DNA from: DASVRZ01 sp038230215
GTDB lineage: Bacteria; Verrucomicrobiota; Verrucomicrobiia; Chthoniobacterales; DASVRZ01
Assembly: GCA_038230215.1 (NCBI GenBank)
Contig: JBBRNR010000001.1
Location: forward strand, 372,001 to 436,000
Direction of reading: 5' to 3'
Length of the DNA stretch: 64,000 nucleotides
The translations under genes and the position numbers were made by a program. Below the pieces are notes generated by a model. It saw nothing but the letters and a program-made list of their open reading frames with translations, made no database searches and was not told the DNA's origin. Positions 31,984 through 41,122 of the stretch are shown piece by piece (within the stretch, counting starts at the first letter, position 1; every line of letters starts with the position of its first letter).

Positions 31984-33630
31984 ATGGTGGCTACAATGGA
32001 ATCAGGTTCAAGGAGGCAAAACAGTATCGGATTCCTCCGATTCGCTCTTGCCGCGTTCGTCATTTATACCCACGCCTACTATCTGGGCGGCTTTGGAGTT
32101 GAACCACTTGATGCTTGGACGGGAGGCAACCTCTATTTGGGTAAGATTGCCGTGCAGTGTTTTTTTGCTTTGAGCGGAATTCTAATCACGGAGAGCTATC
32201 TTCGAAGCAAGTCCCTTCCTGCATTTCTCTGGCACAGAACGCTGAGATTAATCCCAGCATTCTGGGTATGTCTCTTTGTAACTGCCTTTGTATTTGCCCC
32301 GCTTATCACGGTAGTCTCGGGGAGTAAGGTTCCAGATTTATTTACCCACGAAGTCACTCCAATTTCCTACTTTTTCGGAAATCTCATTCATCCACGTGCG
32401 GTTATCGGAATTGGTAATACACTTTCAACCGTCCCGCATGCCAACGATTGGAATGGATCGCTGTGGACGCTTTTTTACGAGGGGTTTGCATACTTGCTAG
32501 TTGCGACGCTAGGAGTTTTTGGACTTCTGAAGCGTTGGAGAGTAGTAGGATCTGGTCTATTGATTGGTGTTTTGACTCTTTACGTGTTGGATTGGCTTGG
32601 GTGCTTCGATGTGCATGCACAACTCATCGGACGGCTTTTCGACACACCGGGAAAAGTCATGGTCGTTCACTTTCTTGCCGGTGCACTGTGGGTTCTCATT
32701 CGTGAAAAATATACATTTTTACATTCAGTTTCCGCATGGATCGCAATGATTTGCTGCCTAGTGCTCGTAGCCGGAATTCTTATGAATTTTTGGAGTTTGA
32801 GCTCTCCGTTTCTGTTACCACCGTTACTAATGTTTCTCTCAAACTGGTTGCCATTTAGCGGCTTTGAAAGTCGTGTTGGAGGGGACTACAGCTATGGCAT
32901 ATACGTTTATGGATATCCTGCTCAGCAATTAATGGCGTTTTTTCATGTGACCAAACTGGGGTTGGTTCCCTTCATGGTTGCGGGGTTTGTTCTGGCGTTT
33001 GCGCTGGCGTATATTAGTTGGCATAAGATCGAGAAGCCAGCACTCGGTCTTAAGAGTTGGAAAAATCAAATGCGGCGGTTGTTGCGCCTGTCGGATCTCC
33101 TTGCGAATATGTGGCGGCTATGGGTTAACTCAGCATGCGAGATTGAGATCGGATCAAATTGCAAGATTGGCAGAATGGTTGTTTTATCCACCAAGAGCGG
33201 GGATAAGGGAATTCGGATCGGTGACGGCTCTGAATTGGGAGATGGAGGGAGACTGGAGACTTGGGGCGGGCAAATCACGCTGGGTGCGAGTGTGTTTTTG
33301 GGACCCTATTCAGTGATATATGGACACGGTGGAGTAAATATCGGGGACAATTGCCTCGTTGGCATGCATTGCCGGATTCTGTCATCAAATCACACGGTGC
33401 CTCCCATGGGCACGGATATTCGCAGTCAGCCTAACATTCAAAAGTCCACGACTATCGGACGCGATGTTTGGTTAGGAGCGGGAGTTACAGTTCTAGGTGG
33501 TGTCAATATTGGTGATGGTTGCGTGGTGGGCGCGGGTGCGGTCGTCGCCAAAGACCTTCCCGGGGGAGCGATTGCATACGGTGTGCCGGCCGTCATCCAA
33601 GGATGGAGGGAGGGCGCTGTACCACTATGA
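31984..33630 (+). CDS. Membrane O-acyltransferase fused to hexapeptide-repeat acetyltransferase
   Basis: A 548-residue fusion. Residues about 10-365 are an acyltransferase family 3 membrane domain: RFALAAFVIYTHAYYLGGF, FFALSGILI and RTLRLIPAFW, then about ten helices ending in SWHKIEKPALGL. Residues about 385-545 are a left-handed beta-helix acetyltransferase with hexapeptide turns (EIGSNCKIGRM, ITLGASVFLGP, VNIGDNCLVG), the catalytic-type SSNHTVP near 465 and the closing GAIAYGVPAVIQG. Acyl groups may be carried across the membrane by the first part and O-acetylation done by the second (inference). The ATG at 31984 lies 2 bp after wzt and the stop overlaps the next gene by ATGA. Confidence 0.88.
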   Translation: MVATMESGSRRQNSIGFLRFALAAFVIYTHAYYLGGFGVEPLDAWTGGNLYLGKIAVQCFFALSGILITESYLRSKSLPAFLWHRTLRLIPAFWVCLFVTAFVFAPLITVVSGSKVPDLFTHEVTPISYFFGNLIHPRAVIGIGNTLSTVPHANDWNGSLWTLFYEGFAYLLVATLGVFGLLKRWRVVGSGLLIGVLTLYVLDWLGCFDVHAQLIGRLFDTPGKVMVVHFLAGALWVLIREKYTFLHSVSAWIAMICCLVLVAGILMNFWSLSSPFLLPPLLMFLSNWLPFSGFESRVGGDYSYGIYVYGYPAQQLMAFFHVTKLGLVPFMVAGFVLAFALAYISWHKIEKPALGLKSWKNQMRRLLRLSDLLANMWRLWVNSACEIEIGSNCKIGRMVVLSTKSGDKGIRIGDGSELGDGGRLETWGGQITLGASVFLGPYSVIYGHGGVNIGDNCLVGMHCRILSSNHTVPPMGTDIRSQPNIQKSTTIGRDVWLGAGVTVLGGVNIGDGCVVGAGAVVAKDLPGGAIAYGVPAVIQGWREGAVPL

Positions 33631-34562
33631 AAATCTCGGTGGTGATTCCGACCTACAACCCGAATCTGGAACGTCTGGAGGCGACCTTGGAGGGATTGTC
33701 CCGACAATCCCTAGCCCACGACCAATGGGAGTTACTAATTGTTGACAATGCTTCTCATCCTCCAGTCGATGTTCATTGGTGTGCTGCACGGACGGGACAT
33801 CCGTTACGGGTTGTCCGGGAGCCTGTTTCTGGACTTACCCATGCGCGATTGCTTGGGGTTAAAGAAGCATTGGCGGAATTCATCGTTTTTTGCGATGACG
33901 ACAATGTTCTTCGCCCTAACTATCTGGAATCCGCACTCCATCTGTTGAATGCACATCCGGATGTTGGAGTTGCAGGCGGTAAATGTCGTCCCAAATATCT
34001 CACAACACCACCAGCTTGGTTCCGGGATGGACTTGCCCCTTTAGGTTGCAGGGACTTGGGAAACGACCCGCAAAGCTTTACCGGCGGGGAGTATATGGCT
34101 CGACGGCAGTATCCTGATTGTGCCCCCATCGGAGCTGGAATGATTTTTAGACGCTCAAGTATAAAGGCTTGGATGGGGACGGTGGGGAAGACCGGTATCT
34201 CTGACCGTAAACGCAAGAACCTTAGTTCTGCCGGGGACTGTGACATAGTACTCCATGCACTTGATGCTGGCTACACCGTCGCTTACTGGCCGAACTTGGT
34301 TCTTGAGCACCTGATACCGGGAAGCCGTCTCACATCGGCGTATCTTGCTGCGGTTTCGCGAGCAGCCTATCGTGATTTTGTCAGAGTGCTCGACCTGCAT
34401 GACATCAGACCGTGGCCGGCCATCTCTGGAGTTTCGTTCCCTTTTAGGGCGACGAGAGCGTGGTTCCGCTGTCAGGCGTGGAGGAGCCCGCTGGAAAAGA
34501 TTCGGTGGTATTCAGCGCTCGGACAATTTGAAGGAAGGCTCTCTTTGAAATCCCATCCATGA
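33627..34562 (+). CDS. Glycosyltransferase family 2
   Basis: A 311-residue GT-A glycosyltransferase. KISVVIPTYN opens the nucleotide-binding fold, and the metal-binding acidic cluster is FCDDDN (D90-D92). Later segments GAGMIFRRSSI and a C-terminal aromatic-rich part match inverting GT2 enzymes. It overlaps the fusion acyltransferase upstream and the next gene downstream by 4 bp each, so the three are one translational unit. The sugar transferred cannot be predicted. Confidence 0.9.
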   Translation: MKISVVIPTYNPNLERLEATLEGLSRQSLAHDQWELLIVDNASHPPVDVHWCAARTGHPLRVVREPVSGLTHARLLGVKEALAEFIVFCDDDNVLRPNYLESALHLLNAHPDVGVAGGKCRPKYLTTPPAWFRDGLAPLGCRDLGNDPQSFTGGEYMARRQYPDCAPIGAGMIFRRSSIKAWMGTVGKTGISDRKRKNLSSAGDCDIVLHALDAGYTVAYWPNLVLEHLIPGSRLTSAYLAAVSRAAYRDFVRVLDLHDIRPWPAISGVSFPFRATRAWFRCQAWRSPLEKIRWYSALGQFEGRLSLKSHP

Positions 34563-35530
34563 ATACGATTCGAGAACAATTAGGGCGTGCCAAAACCATC
34601 CTTTACCGGAAGCCCAAAGATGAACTGCGGCGGCTGATTCGCTGGGGGCCGCGCGGCTATTTCCGCTGCGATGCCTGGGCTCGCGAGATGGAAAGGGCGG
34701 CGAGGGTGTTACCCATATTGAAGCCCGAGGCTATGGATAGCAGGAAAGTTGTAAGGGTTTGGTTTCTTACCGGAAGGAAATTTTGGTATCAAACGGCGTT
34801 CTGCGCATGGACCTTTGCGAAGCATTCTAGGCATGCCATACTACCTCTAATTCTTGATGATGGTACACTCGACGAGGAATGCATCGACGGTCTTCGGCGA
34901 TTGTTTCCCGATATGCAAGTTCATCGGGCGCAAGCCTGCGATGATCTGTTCCGAATGCAATTCCCACTCGCACGTTATCAGAATATCAATGGGTGGCGAA
35001 CTCGACAGATTTTATTCCGAAAGCTAACCGACATCCATGCCGGTTCGAACGAGTTTCGTGTTTTTTTCGATTCCGACATGCTTTTTCACTCTCGCCCCTA
35101 CGAGTTGGATGACTACTTCGACAAACCCGAAGGCTGCCTTTTTCAGACCGATTGTTGGGAATCCTACGGTTACTCCCGCGGCCTTGTTGAAAACCTTTGC
35201 GGTCACCCGCTGCCAATTGCGGCCAATATCGGAATATTCTCTCTTCACGGTCAGTGGATCGATTGGGATCAGGTCGAATCCTGGCTCGGTGAAATGCAGG
35301 CTTGCGAAGGCACCCAATATAACGTGACACAGTGTCTCTGCGCCATGCTAATGGCCGGGAACCCGCAGTTTCGATTGGATAAAGAGCAATACAAGGTTTG
35401 GCCGAAATGTCCCACAAACGGGGAGGACGGGCGGAAACTCGGGCATTACGTTTCTGACAGTAAGCCCTGGTATTTCGGGCAGGCTTGGAAACTCGGATTT
35501 CACGCCGATTGTTGCTCCGATCAAGAATAG
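34559..35530 (+). CDS. Putative glycosyltransferase, GT-A fold
   Basis: A 323-residue cytosolic protein. The FRVFFDSDMLFHSRP segment (167-180) supplies a D-x-D motif at D171/D173, and NGWRTRQILFRKLTDIH resembles the region before DxD in family 8-like transferases. CLFQTDCWESYGY and NIGIFSLHGQW would form the acceptor side. I do not recognise the precise family. It overlaps the preceding GT2 gene by ATGA and lies among other glycosyltransferases, which supports the role. Confidence 0.72.
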   Translation: MNTIREQLGRAKTILYRKPKDELRRLIRWGPRGYFRCDAWAREMERAARVLPILKPEAMDSRKVVRVWFLTGRKFWYQTAFCAWTFAKHSRHAILPLILDDGTLDEECIDGLRRLFPDMQVHRAQACDDLFRMQFPLARYQNINGWRTRQILFRKLTDIHAGSNEFRVFFDSDMLFHSRPYELDDYFDKPEGCLFQTDCWESYGYSRGLVENLCGHPLPIAANIGIFSLHGQWIDWDQVESWLGEMQACEGTQYNVTQCLCAMLMAGNPQFRLDKEQYKVWPKCPTNGEDGRKLGHYVSDSKPWYFGQAWKLGFHADCCSDQE

Positions 35531-35551
35531 TTCAAGGGCTTCTGTATCATT

Positions 35552-36673
35552 ATGGGTCTTCTACGAATCACATTGGCCATTGCGGTAGTCGTCGCGCACA
35601 TGCAGTTAAGCCGGTCTTTTATGATCTCTGGGGGGCAGGCAGTGAAAATCTTTTTCATGATCAGCGGTTTCTACATGGCGATGATCCTCCAGCAGAAGTA
35701 TGGGTTAAACAGGGCGGGACTTGCCGATTTTGCAAAGAACCGATTTTTGCGTCTGTACCCTCTTTATCTTTTTACCCTTGTCGCAACAATCCTCTGGCAT
35801 CTCACCTGCGAAGTTGCAACCCACGGAGGCACTCCTGAGCCGCTGCTTTTGCATTTTAGCAAAGCCGCTCCGGTCCTTCAATCCATTTGGTTGTGGATAG
35901 CCAACCTAGGCCTCCTGGGGACGGATATTCCAAGTCTGATCCACTGGGATCCTATGCAGGGGCTAAGGTTTTTTGCCGATCTTCCCCACGAAGAATCCAA
36001 CGGAGTTTTCTGGATGGGCTACGCAGTCTGGGTCCGACAGGCCTGGTCGATCGGTGCCGAGATATGGTTCTATCTGGCAGCACCATTTCTGGCATTTCTT
36101 CCCAAACTATGGATGAAAGTTCTTCTTTGGGTGGCTCTTTGTCTTTTCACCCTGTGGCTCCAGTCAACCCACCCCGGGCCTGCCTACTACTTTTGGCCGG
36201 CGCTATTAAGCTACTTCGCGACAGGAACTCTGTTGTTTGAGTTTTATCAGGTCGCGCATTTGAGGAAAATGGTTGGTGAACTGCCTCTCATAGCAAAGCG
36301 GTGCATTCACTTTTCGCCTCTAATTTGGGCAATTCTTCTCCCTCTCGGGGGTTGTCAGATGCAGGATTGGCTCCAGAATTTTTTAGCGGCAATCACGATA
36401 CCGTTTCTCTTCGCAGTCACCTTCGACAACCGGGTTGATCGTTTCGTAGGAGAGCTCTCTTATGGGGTCTATCTGAACCACTTACTAGTGATCTCTGTCG
36501 TGGCAGTGGGTATCAAAAATATGGGGCTCCCGCCACAGGCCTATTTCCCTTTGGTCCTTTTGAGTTGCGGTGTTTTCTCCTATCTCACAAGCATGCTTAT
36601 CGAGCTTCCGATAGACAGGATCAGGGCGCGTATCTCACTGCATGCCAAGCGGCAATCAACGTCTGCCCCATGA
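35552..36673 (+). CDS. Acyltransferase family 3 (O-acetyltransferase)
   Basis: A 373-residue membrane protein of the OafA/YrhL group. The N-terminal MGLLRITLAIAVVVAHMQLS is shorter than usual but keeps the conserved histidine after the first helix. IFFMISGFYMAMI, NRFLRLYPLYLF and QAWSIGAEIWFYLAAP follow, and about ten helices can be counted. The end, SYLTSMLIELPIDRIRARI, is typical. It should O-acylate a sugar of the polymer on the periplasmic face. The stop overlaps the next glycosyltransferase by ATGA. Confidence 0.88.
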   Translation: MGLLRITLAIAVVVAHMQLSRSFMISGGQAVKIFFMISGFYMAMILQQKYGLNRAGLADFAKNRFLRLYPLYLFTLVATILWHLTCEVATHGGTPEPLLLHFSKAAPVLQSIWLWIANLGLLGTDIPSLIHWDPMQGLRFFADLPHEESNGVFWMGYAVWVRQAWSIGAEIWFYLAAPFLAFLPKLWMKVLLWVALCLFTLWLQSTHPGPAYYFWPALLSYFATGTLLFEFYQVAHLRKMVGELPLIAKRCIHFSPLIWAILLPLGGCQMQDWLQNFLAAITIPFLFAVTFDNRVDRFVGELSYGVYLNHLLVISVVAVGIKNMGLPPQAYFPLVLLSCGVFSYLTSMLIELPIDRIRARISLHAKRQSTSAP

Positions 36674-37608
36674 GGGTCTCGATCTGTATGCCGTGCTTCA
36701 ATGCCGGCCCCTATTTGGGGGATGCACTGGATGCTGCTCTGGCGCAGTCCTGGCCGGATAAAGAAATTATCGTGGTGAACGACGGCTCCATCGACGGCAC
36801 ACGGGCTATTCTTGAGCGCTATGCAGCGAGGGGCGTGCAGGTTATCCACCAAGAAAATTGCGGACAATGCACGGCCGCTAATCGTGCGTTCGCGGAGGCG
36901 ACCGGTGACTATATCAAGTTCTTCGATGCGGATGATCTAATGTCTCCGAACTTTATTGAGCTTCAAATGGCGCGACTTAACGGAAGAAAGGACGCGGTCG
37001 CATCCGCAGAATGGGGACGGTTTAGGGAGGATAACTTATCTGACTTCCGCCTTAATCCGCAATCCGTCTGGCGGGATATGGAACCAACCGATTGGCTAGT
37101 CGAGGCTTGGGCGGACGCCCGTCCAATGATGCAATGTGCCTTATGGTTGATTCCTCGAGAAATCCTGGAGAAATCCGGTGGATGGGACAGGGAACTTTCG
37201 CTTATCAACGATTTCGAGTTCTTCGCCCGAGTGCTTTGCCACAGCAAGGGAGTGCTCTTTACCCCCGGGGCGACGCTCTACTACCGCTCAGATTTGAAGG
37301 AAAGCTTATCTGGGCAGAAAAGCAGGAAGGCAGTTGAGTCAGCCTTTCAATCTCTGTGGCGGGGCACTTGTCACCTTTTGGAGCAACGACAGGATGCAAA
37401 GGCTAGGCGCTCATGCGCCAATGTCTTGCAAGATTTTATCTATACTTACTACCCTGATCATGCGGATCTAAGGAACCAATTGGAAACCCGCATAGAAGAA
37501 CTAGGGGGGAGCGATTTGCCTCCGGACGGCCCTCCAAGATTTCATCAGTTACGCAGACTTGTAGGTTGGCGTTTGGCACGCCGTATTCAAAGATTGGTCG
37601 GACACTGA
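36670..37608 (+). CDS. Glycosyltransferase family 2
   Basis: A 312-residue GT-A enzyme: VSICMPCFNAGPYLGDALDA at the start, EIIVVNDGSIDGT (32-44) and the D-x-D motif as FFDADD (84-89). The WLIPREILEKSGGWDREL segment corresponds to the conserved catalytic-base region of GT2 proteins. The ATG at 36670 overlaps the acyltransferase stop. The C-terminal 80 residues are helical and basic, perhaps for membrane contact. Confidence 0.92.
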   Translation: MRVSICMPCFNAGPYLGDALDAALAQSWPDKEIIVVNDGSIDGTRAILERYAARGVQVIHQENCGQCTAANRAFAEATGDYIKFFDADDLMSPNFIELQMARLNGRKDAVASAEWGRFREDNLSDFRLNPQSVWRDMEPTDWLVEAWADARPMMQCALWLIPREILEKSGGWDRELSLINDFEFFARVLCHSKGVLFTPGATLYYRSDLKESLSGQKSRKAVESAFQSLWRGTCHLLEQRQDAKARRSCANVLQDFIYTYYPDHADLRNQLETRIEELGGSDLPPDGPPRFHQLRRLVGWRLARRIQRLVGH

Positions 37609-37636
37609 TCTATACGTCTTTATTATAAGATTTGTT

Positions 37637-38869
37637 ATGCCCCATCACGTGCTAATTTCAATCATCGGACACTTAGCTTCCGCTCCACGAGCACAGAAAG
37701 AGGCGGAGGCCTTGGCTAAGGCGGGATACAAGGTAACAATTTGCGGGCGGTGGTGGAATGATGACTTGGCAATTGAAGACATTTATTTAGCGGAAAAGAT
37801 TGGCGTCCATTTTTTAACGTTGGTCGATCTCCGCGGTGGCATCAAAGGTGCATTAACAATCCGTCTCAAGCGACGATTGGCATTGGAGCTGTACGCAAAG
37901 TTCCGATGGGTTACGCCGAGAAGTTTTGGTTACTGCGGCCCTGAGATTGTTGCGATGGCTACTCGTCTTCACCCCGATCTTGTTATTGTCCATTCTGAAG
38001 AGGGATTGTGGGCAGGTAAAGAACTACTAAAAGCAGGGTTCCGGATAGGAGTTGATTTCGAGGATTGGTTTTCTGAAGATCTTCTTCCGGAGGCTCGCAA
38101 TGGGAGACCAGTTGCGGCAATAAAGGACTTGGAACTTTACCACCTTAGGCACGCATCCTTCTGTATGGCGACCACACAAGCCATGGCGGAAGCCATGGCA
38201 AAAGAATCCAATGTGGAAAGAATTCCAGTTGCGATTCCTAATTCCTTTCCTTGGTCTGCTCGACAGTCAGCCGCTATGAAACAGCGGGACTTGAGAGGCG
38301 ATGAGGTTTCATTCTACTGGTATTCACAAACGATTGGAGCAGGGCGTGGTCTTGAAGAGTTGGGGCAGGCGCTGACGAATGTGCGGGGAAATTGGAAGCT
38401 TCGGTTACGTGGAACCTTGCGGGCTTCGGCAGGGTGGTTCGAGAATTCATTTCCCGAAGCAATTCGAGACAAAATCGAACTGATAAGCCCGGTTGCAAAT
38501 ACAGAGTTGCTCGCACGGCACATGTCTCATGATGTGGGACTCGCGTTGGAGGTTCCTTTTTGTGGCAGCCGGAACCTGACCGCAACCAACAAGATATTCG
38601 ACTATCTGCGAGCTGGTCTGGCCGTTATCGCCACCGACACTGCGGGGCAGTGCGAGGTTATGCGGGACTGTATGGATGCGGGATGGTTGGTGCCATCCGG
38701 ACGAACTGACGTGCTTGCATGGTCGTTGCAAGAAGCGGTTGATGATCCCTCTGGGCTTTTGAAGCGTAAACATGCCGCCCTTGAGGCTGCTCAACATCGC
38801 TGGGCTTGGGAACTTTTCGAGCCCGAATTGGTGAGGGTGATTCAATCGGCAATGAATCACAGAGTTTGA
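37637..38869 (+). CDS. Glycosyltransferase family 4-like protein
   Basis: A 410-residue GT-B type protein. The N-terminal half has SIIGHLASAPRAQKEAEALA, resembling the acceptor domain of GT4 enzymes, with VIVHSEEGLWAGKELLKAG. The C-terminal half has GRGLEELGQALTNV and the nucleotide-sugar region LTATNKIFDYLRAGLAVIATD. The canonical E-x7-E motif is not obvious; the N-K-I-F-D-Y-L-R-A-G pattern is the one seen in related GT4 proteins. A gap of 28 bp separates it from the previous gene. Confidence 0.82.
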   Translation: MPHHVLISIIGHLASAPRAQKEAEALAKAGYKVTICGRWWNDDLAIEDIYLAEKIGVHFLTLVDLRGGIKGALTIRLKRRLALELYAKFRWVTPRSFGYCGPEIVAMATRLHPDLVIVHSEEGLWAGKELLKAGFRIGVDFEDWFSEDLLPEARNGRPVAAIKDLELYHLRHASFCMATTQAMAEAMAKESNVERIPVAIPNSFPWSARQSAAMKQRDLRGDEVSFYWYSQTIGAGRGLEELGQALTNVRGNWKLRLRGTLRASAGWFENSFPEAIRDKIELISPVANTELLARHMSHDVGLALEVPFCGSRNLTATNKIFDYLRAGLAVIATDTAGQCEVMRDCMDAGWLVPSGRTDVLAWSLQEAVDDPSGLLKRKHAALEAAQHRWAWELFEPELVRVIQSAMNHRV

Positions 38870-38903
38870 GTTGATCCGCCCGGCTACTTACTCAAGTAAA
38901 AAT

Positions 38904-39614
38904 ATGTCCAATCAGCGATACGTGAGTATTACCTTTGACGATGGATTGATCGAGGGAGCCCGCAAGGCTGTTCAGCTTCTGGATAAGTTTGGAGTTCCTG
39001 GGGTGTTCTATGTGGTCACTGGTTGGGTAAGGCCCCGCCAAATGCCATGGATACGTGAAAGCTTTAACCGAGGCCGAGATCACGGAGATTGGAACGAATG
39101 GCGTGCAATTCAAGCAAAAGGACATGAAATAGGCTCACATACCGTTACTCATGTAAATGCTGGAGGACGACTGGCGCGTTGGTGCCCACCGTTATTGCAT
39201 TGGGAGCTTATTCACTCGCGCAGTGAAATTGAACGACATATGGGAAAGTCACCAAGTTCAATCTCCATGCCGTGGAACGCATCTGCTGGAAAACTGGAAC
39301 CCTTGGTCAGGGACCTCTATCCTGCTTGTCGCTTGGGTGGCAATCAACCAACTCCGAATGATCTATCCACGCTGGATTGGCATCGCCTTCACTCGTGGGC
39401 ACCTGACTCAGATGTTTCCGCCAAGGAAATTCTACGTCAGGTTTTGGCCACTCCTCCTGGACAGTGGTTTATCCTCCAATTCCACAGTTTTGACGACGAA
39501 GGTTACATGCCGATTGATCGGCATAAATTTAGGGAGATCCTGAGGGGGATCGTCAATGCGGATAATTTAGTGCAGGTAACCGTCGCGGAGATGGTTGAAC
39601 ATTGTAGAAGGTAA
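38904..39614 (+). CDS. Polysaccharide deacetylase (NodB-like)
   Basis: A 236-residue carbohydrate esterase family 4 protein. The metal triad is visible as D13 (ITFDDG, 9-14) and H79/H83 in GHEIGSHTVTH. SISMPWNASAGK and the WFILQFHSFDDEGY near residue 200 complete the active site. It would remove N-acetyl (or O-acetyl) groups from the polysaccharide or its precursor. No signal peptide is visible, so a cytosolic role on a lipid-linked precursor is possible. The ATG at 38904 is preferred to a TTG at 38871. Confidence 0.9.
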   Translation: MSNQRYVSITFDDGLIEGARKAVQLLDKFGVPGVFYVVTGWVRPRQMPWIRESFNRGRDHGDWNEWRAIQAKGHEIGSHTVTHVNAGGRLARWCPPLLHWELIHSRSEIERHMGKSPSSISMPWNASAGKLEPLVRDLYPACRLGGNQPTPNDLSTLDWHRLHSWAPDSDVSAKEILRQVLATPPGQWFILQFHSFDDEGYMPIDRHKFREILRGIVNADNLVQVTVAEMVEHCRR

Positions 39615-39622
39615 TTCCTGCA

Positions 39623-41104
39623 ATGCTACGAGTTCTCATTGTTTCGGCGCATTTTCCGCCAACCAACGCCCCGGACATGCAGCGGGTAAGACTGATTTCC
39701 CCCTATTTAGGAGTGCACGATGTTAATGCTCAGGTTTTGTGTGTAGGGTCGGAGCACGTAGCGGCGCCCAAGGACGAGTGGATGGCTGGAGGATTGCCCA
39801 AAGACGTGTTGGTGCATCGGGTCAAGGCATTGGATATGAAGTGGGGAAGACTGCCCGGCTTGAGAACTCTAACTTTCCGGGCGCTCGGAGCTATGCGTCG
39901 ACGGGGGGATGAGCTTCTTCGTGGAGGGAGGCAGGGGACAGGAGACAGGGGACAGGAAACACAGGACAGGGGACGGAGGTCGCCATTCGATCTCGTCTAT
40001 TTCTCGACGACGCAGTTCGGAGTGCATGTGCTGGGGCCGCGGTGGAAGCGCAAGTTCGGAGTGCCCTTCGTGATGGACTATCAGGATCCGTGGGTGAGCG
40101 ATTATTACCGCGAACATCCGGAAGTAACTCCTCCGGGCGGACGGCTCAAGTATGGGATCGCAAGTTGGCTTAACCGTCGGCAGGAACCGAAAGTGCTGCT
40201 TGAATGCTCGGGCATTACCAGTGTATCGGCTGCCTACCCACAGCAACTGGCGAAGCGTTATTCCTGGCTACAGGTGGAGGAATGGTCCAAAGGCAAAATG
40301 CTGAACGTCGAACCACGGAAAAGCCAAATGCGAATTCGGAATTCACAATCTGCATTCACCAATCACCAATCTACCTTCCATCCCCTTCCCTCCCTCACTA
40401 TACCCTTCCCAGGCGATGAACGTGACTTTGACCGGGTGAAATCCGAGGGTGTCTGCCAATCGGTTTTCAATCCGAATGATGGATTGATCCATTGGGTTTA
40501 TGTGGGCGTCTGTCCTTCGAGCATGTTGCTCTCCGTTCGCGCTATTTTTGCCGCTTTGGCGGCGAGAAAAGCGGAAAGTGGAAGGCAGAACCTGGAAATG
40601 GAGAAGCTCAGACTGCATTTTATCGGAACTTCTTACGCCGCAGCCGGAACGGGGGTGAAGATCGTTGAGCCGTTGGCGGCGGAATACGGCCTGAGCGAAT
40701 GGGTGCATGAATCTACCGACCGCATTCCTTATTCTGAGACTCTGCGCTGCCTTCTCGATGCGGATGCCCTGATCGTACCTGGTTCCGATGATCCGGGGTA
40801 TACCGCCTCGAAAATCTACCCTTACTTGCTGGCTAGAAAGCCGCTTCTGGCGGTGTTTCATGAGCAAAGCTCTGTCGTTTCTTTGATCCGCAAAGTCGGT
40901 GGTGGAAGCGCCGTTACCTTTGCCAGTGGCGAAAAGGTGGAGACGATTGGGGATCGCATTCTGCAGCAGGTCGAAATAACGGATGGCAGGTTCCCTCAAA
41001 TTCCTTTGAATGAGGTGGCGTTTCAGCCGTTCACAGCGGAAGCTCAGGCTAAACAATTAGCGGATTTTTTCCGGTATTGCACCGGTCACCAATCAGAAGG
41101 TTAA
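39623..41104 (+). CDS. Glycosyltransferase family 4 with repeat-derived inserts
   Basis: A 493-residue GT-B protein. The start, VLIVSAHFPPTNAPDMQRV, and the late PYSETLRCLLDADALIVPGS and YTASKIYPYLLARKPLLAVF are typical of GT4. It is about 80 residues longer than usual, because three low-complexity stretches are inserted in frame: residues about 102-119 (a ggggacagg repeat), about 236-252 (an aattcacaatctgcattca repeat) and about 316-328 (AESGRQNLEMEK). All three fall between predicted secondary-structure elements. The enzyme may still be active, since the core segments on both sides are intact. Confidence 0.85.
   Translation: MLRVLIVSAHFPPTNAPDMQRVRLISPYLGVHDVNAQVLCVGSEHVAAPKDEWMAGGLPKDVLVHRVKALDMKWGRLPGLRTLTFRALGAMRRRGDELLRGGRQGTGDRGQETQDRGRRSPFDLVYFSTTQFGVHVLGPRWKRKFGVPFVMDYQDPWVSDYYREHPEVTPPGGRLKYGIASWLNRRQEPKVLLECSGITSVSAAYPQQLAKRYSWLQVEEWSKGKMLNVEPRKSQMRIRNSQSAFTNHQSTFHPLPSLTIPFPGDERDFDRVKSEGVCQSVFNPNDGLIHWVYVGVCPSSMLLSVRAIFAALAARKAESGRQNLEMEKLRLHFIGTSYAAAGTGVKIVEPLAAEYGLSEWVHESTDRIPYSETLRCLLDADALIVPGSDDPGYTASKIYPYLLARKPLLAVFHEQSSVVSLIRKVGGGSAVTFASGEKVETIGDRILQQVEITDGRFPQIPLNEVAFQPFTAEAQAKQLADFFRYCTGHQSEG
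39930..39976. repeat. ggggacagg low-complexity repeat inside a glycosyltransferase gene
   Basis: The units ggggacaggaga, caggggacagg and caggacaggggac repeat over 47 bp and encode a Gly/Gln/Asp/Arg-rich loop. The frame is kept. Such purine-rich repeats are often intergenic; here one lies in a coding region. Confidence 0.65.
40330..40375. repeat. aattcacaatctgc repeat inside a glycosyltransferase gene
   Basis: Imperfect units of the form attcgga/attcaca/atctgc/attcacca/atcacca/atctacc run in a row and encode NSQSAFTNHQSTFH. The unit resembles the repeat in wzt at 30873-30903. Confidence 0.5.
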
Positions 41105-41122
41105 GCCCTTTCATTCGTACGT

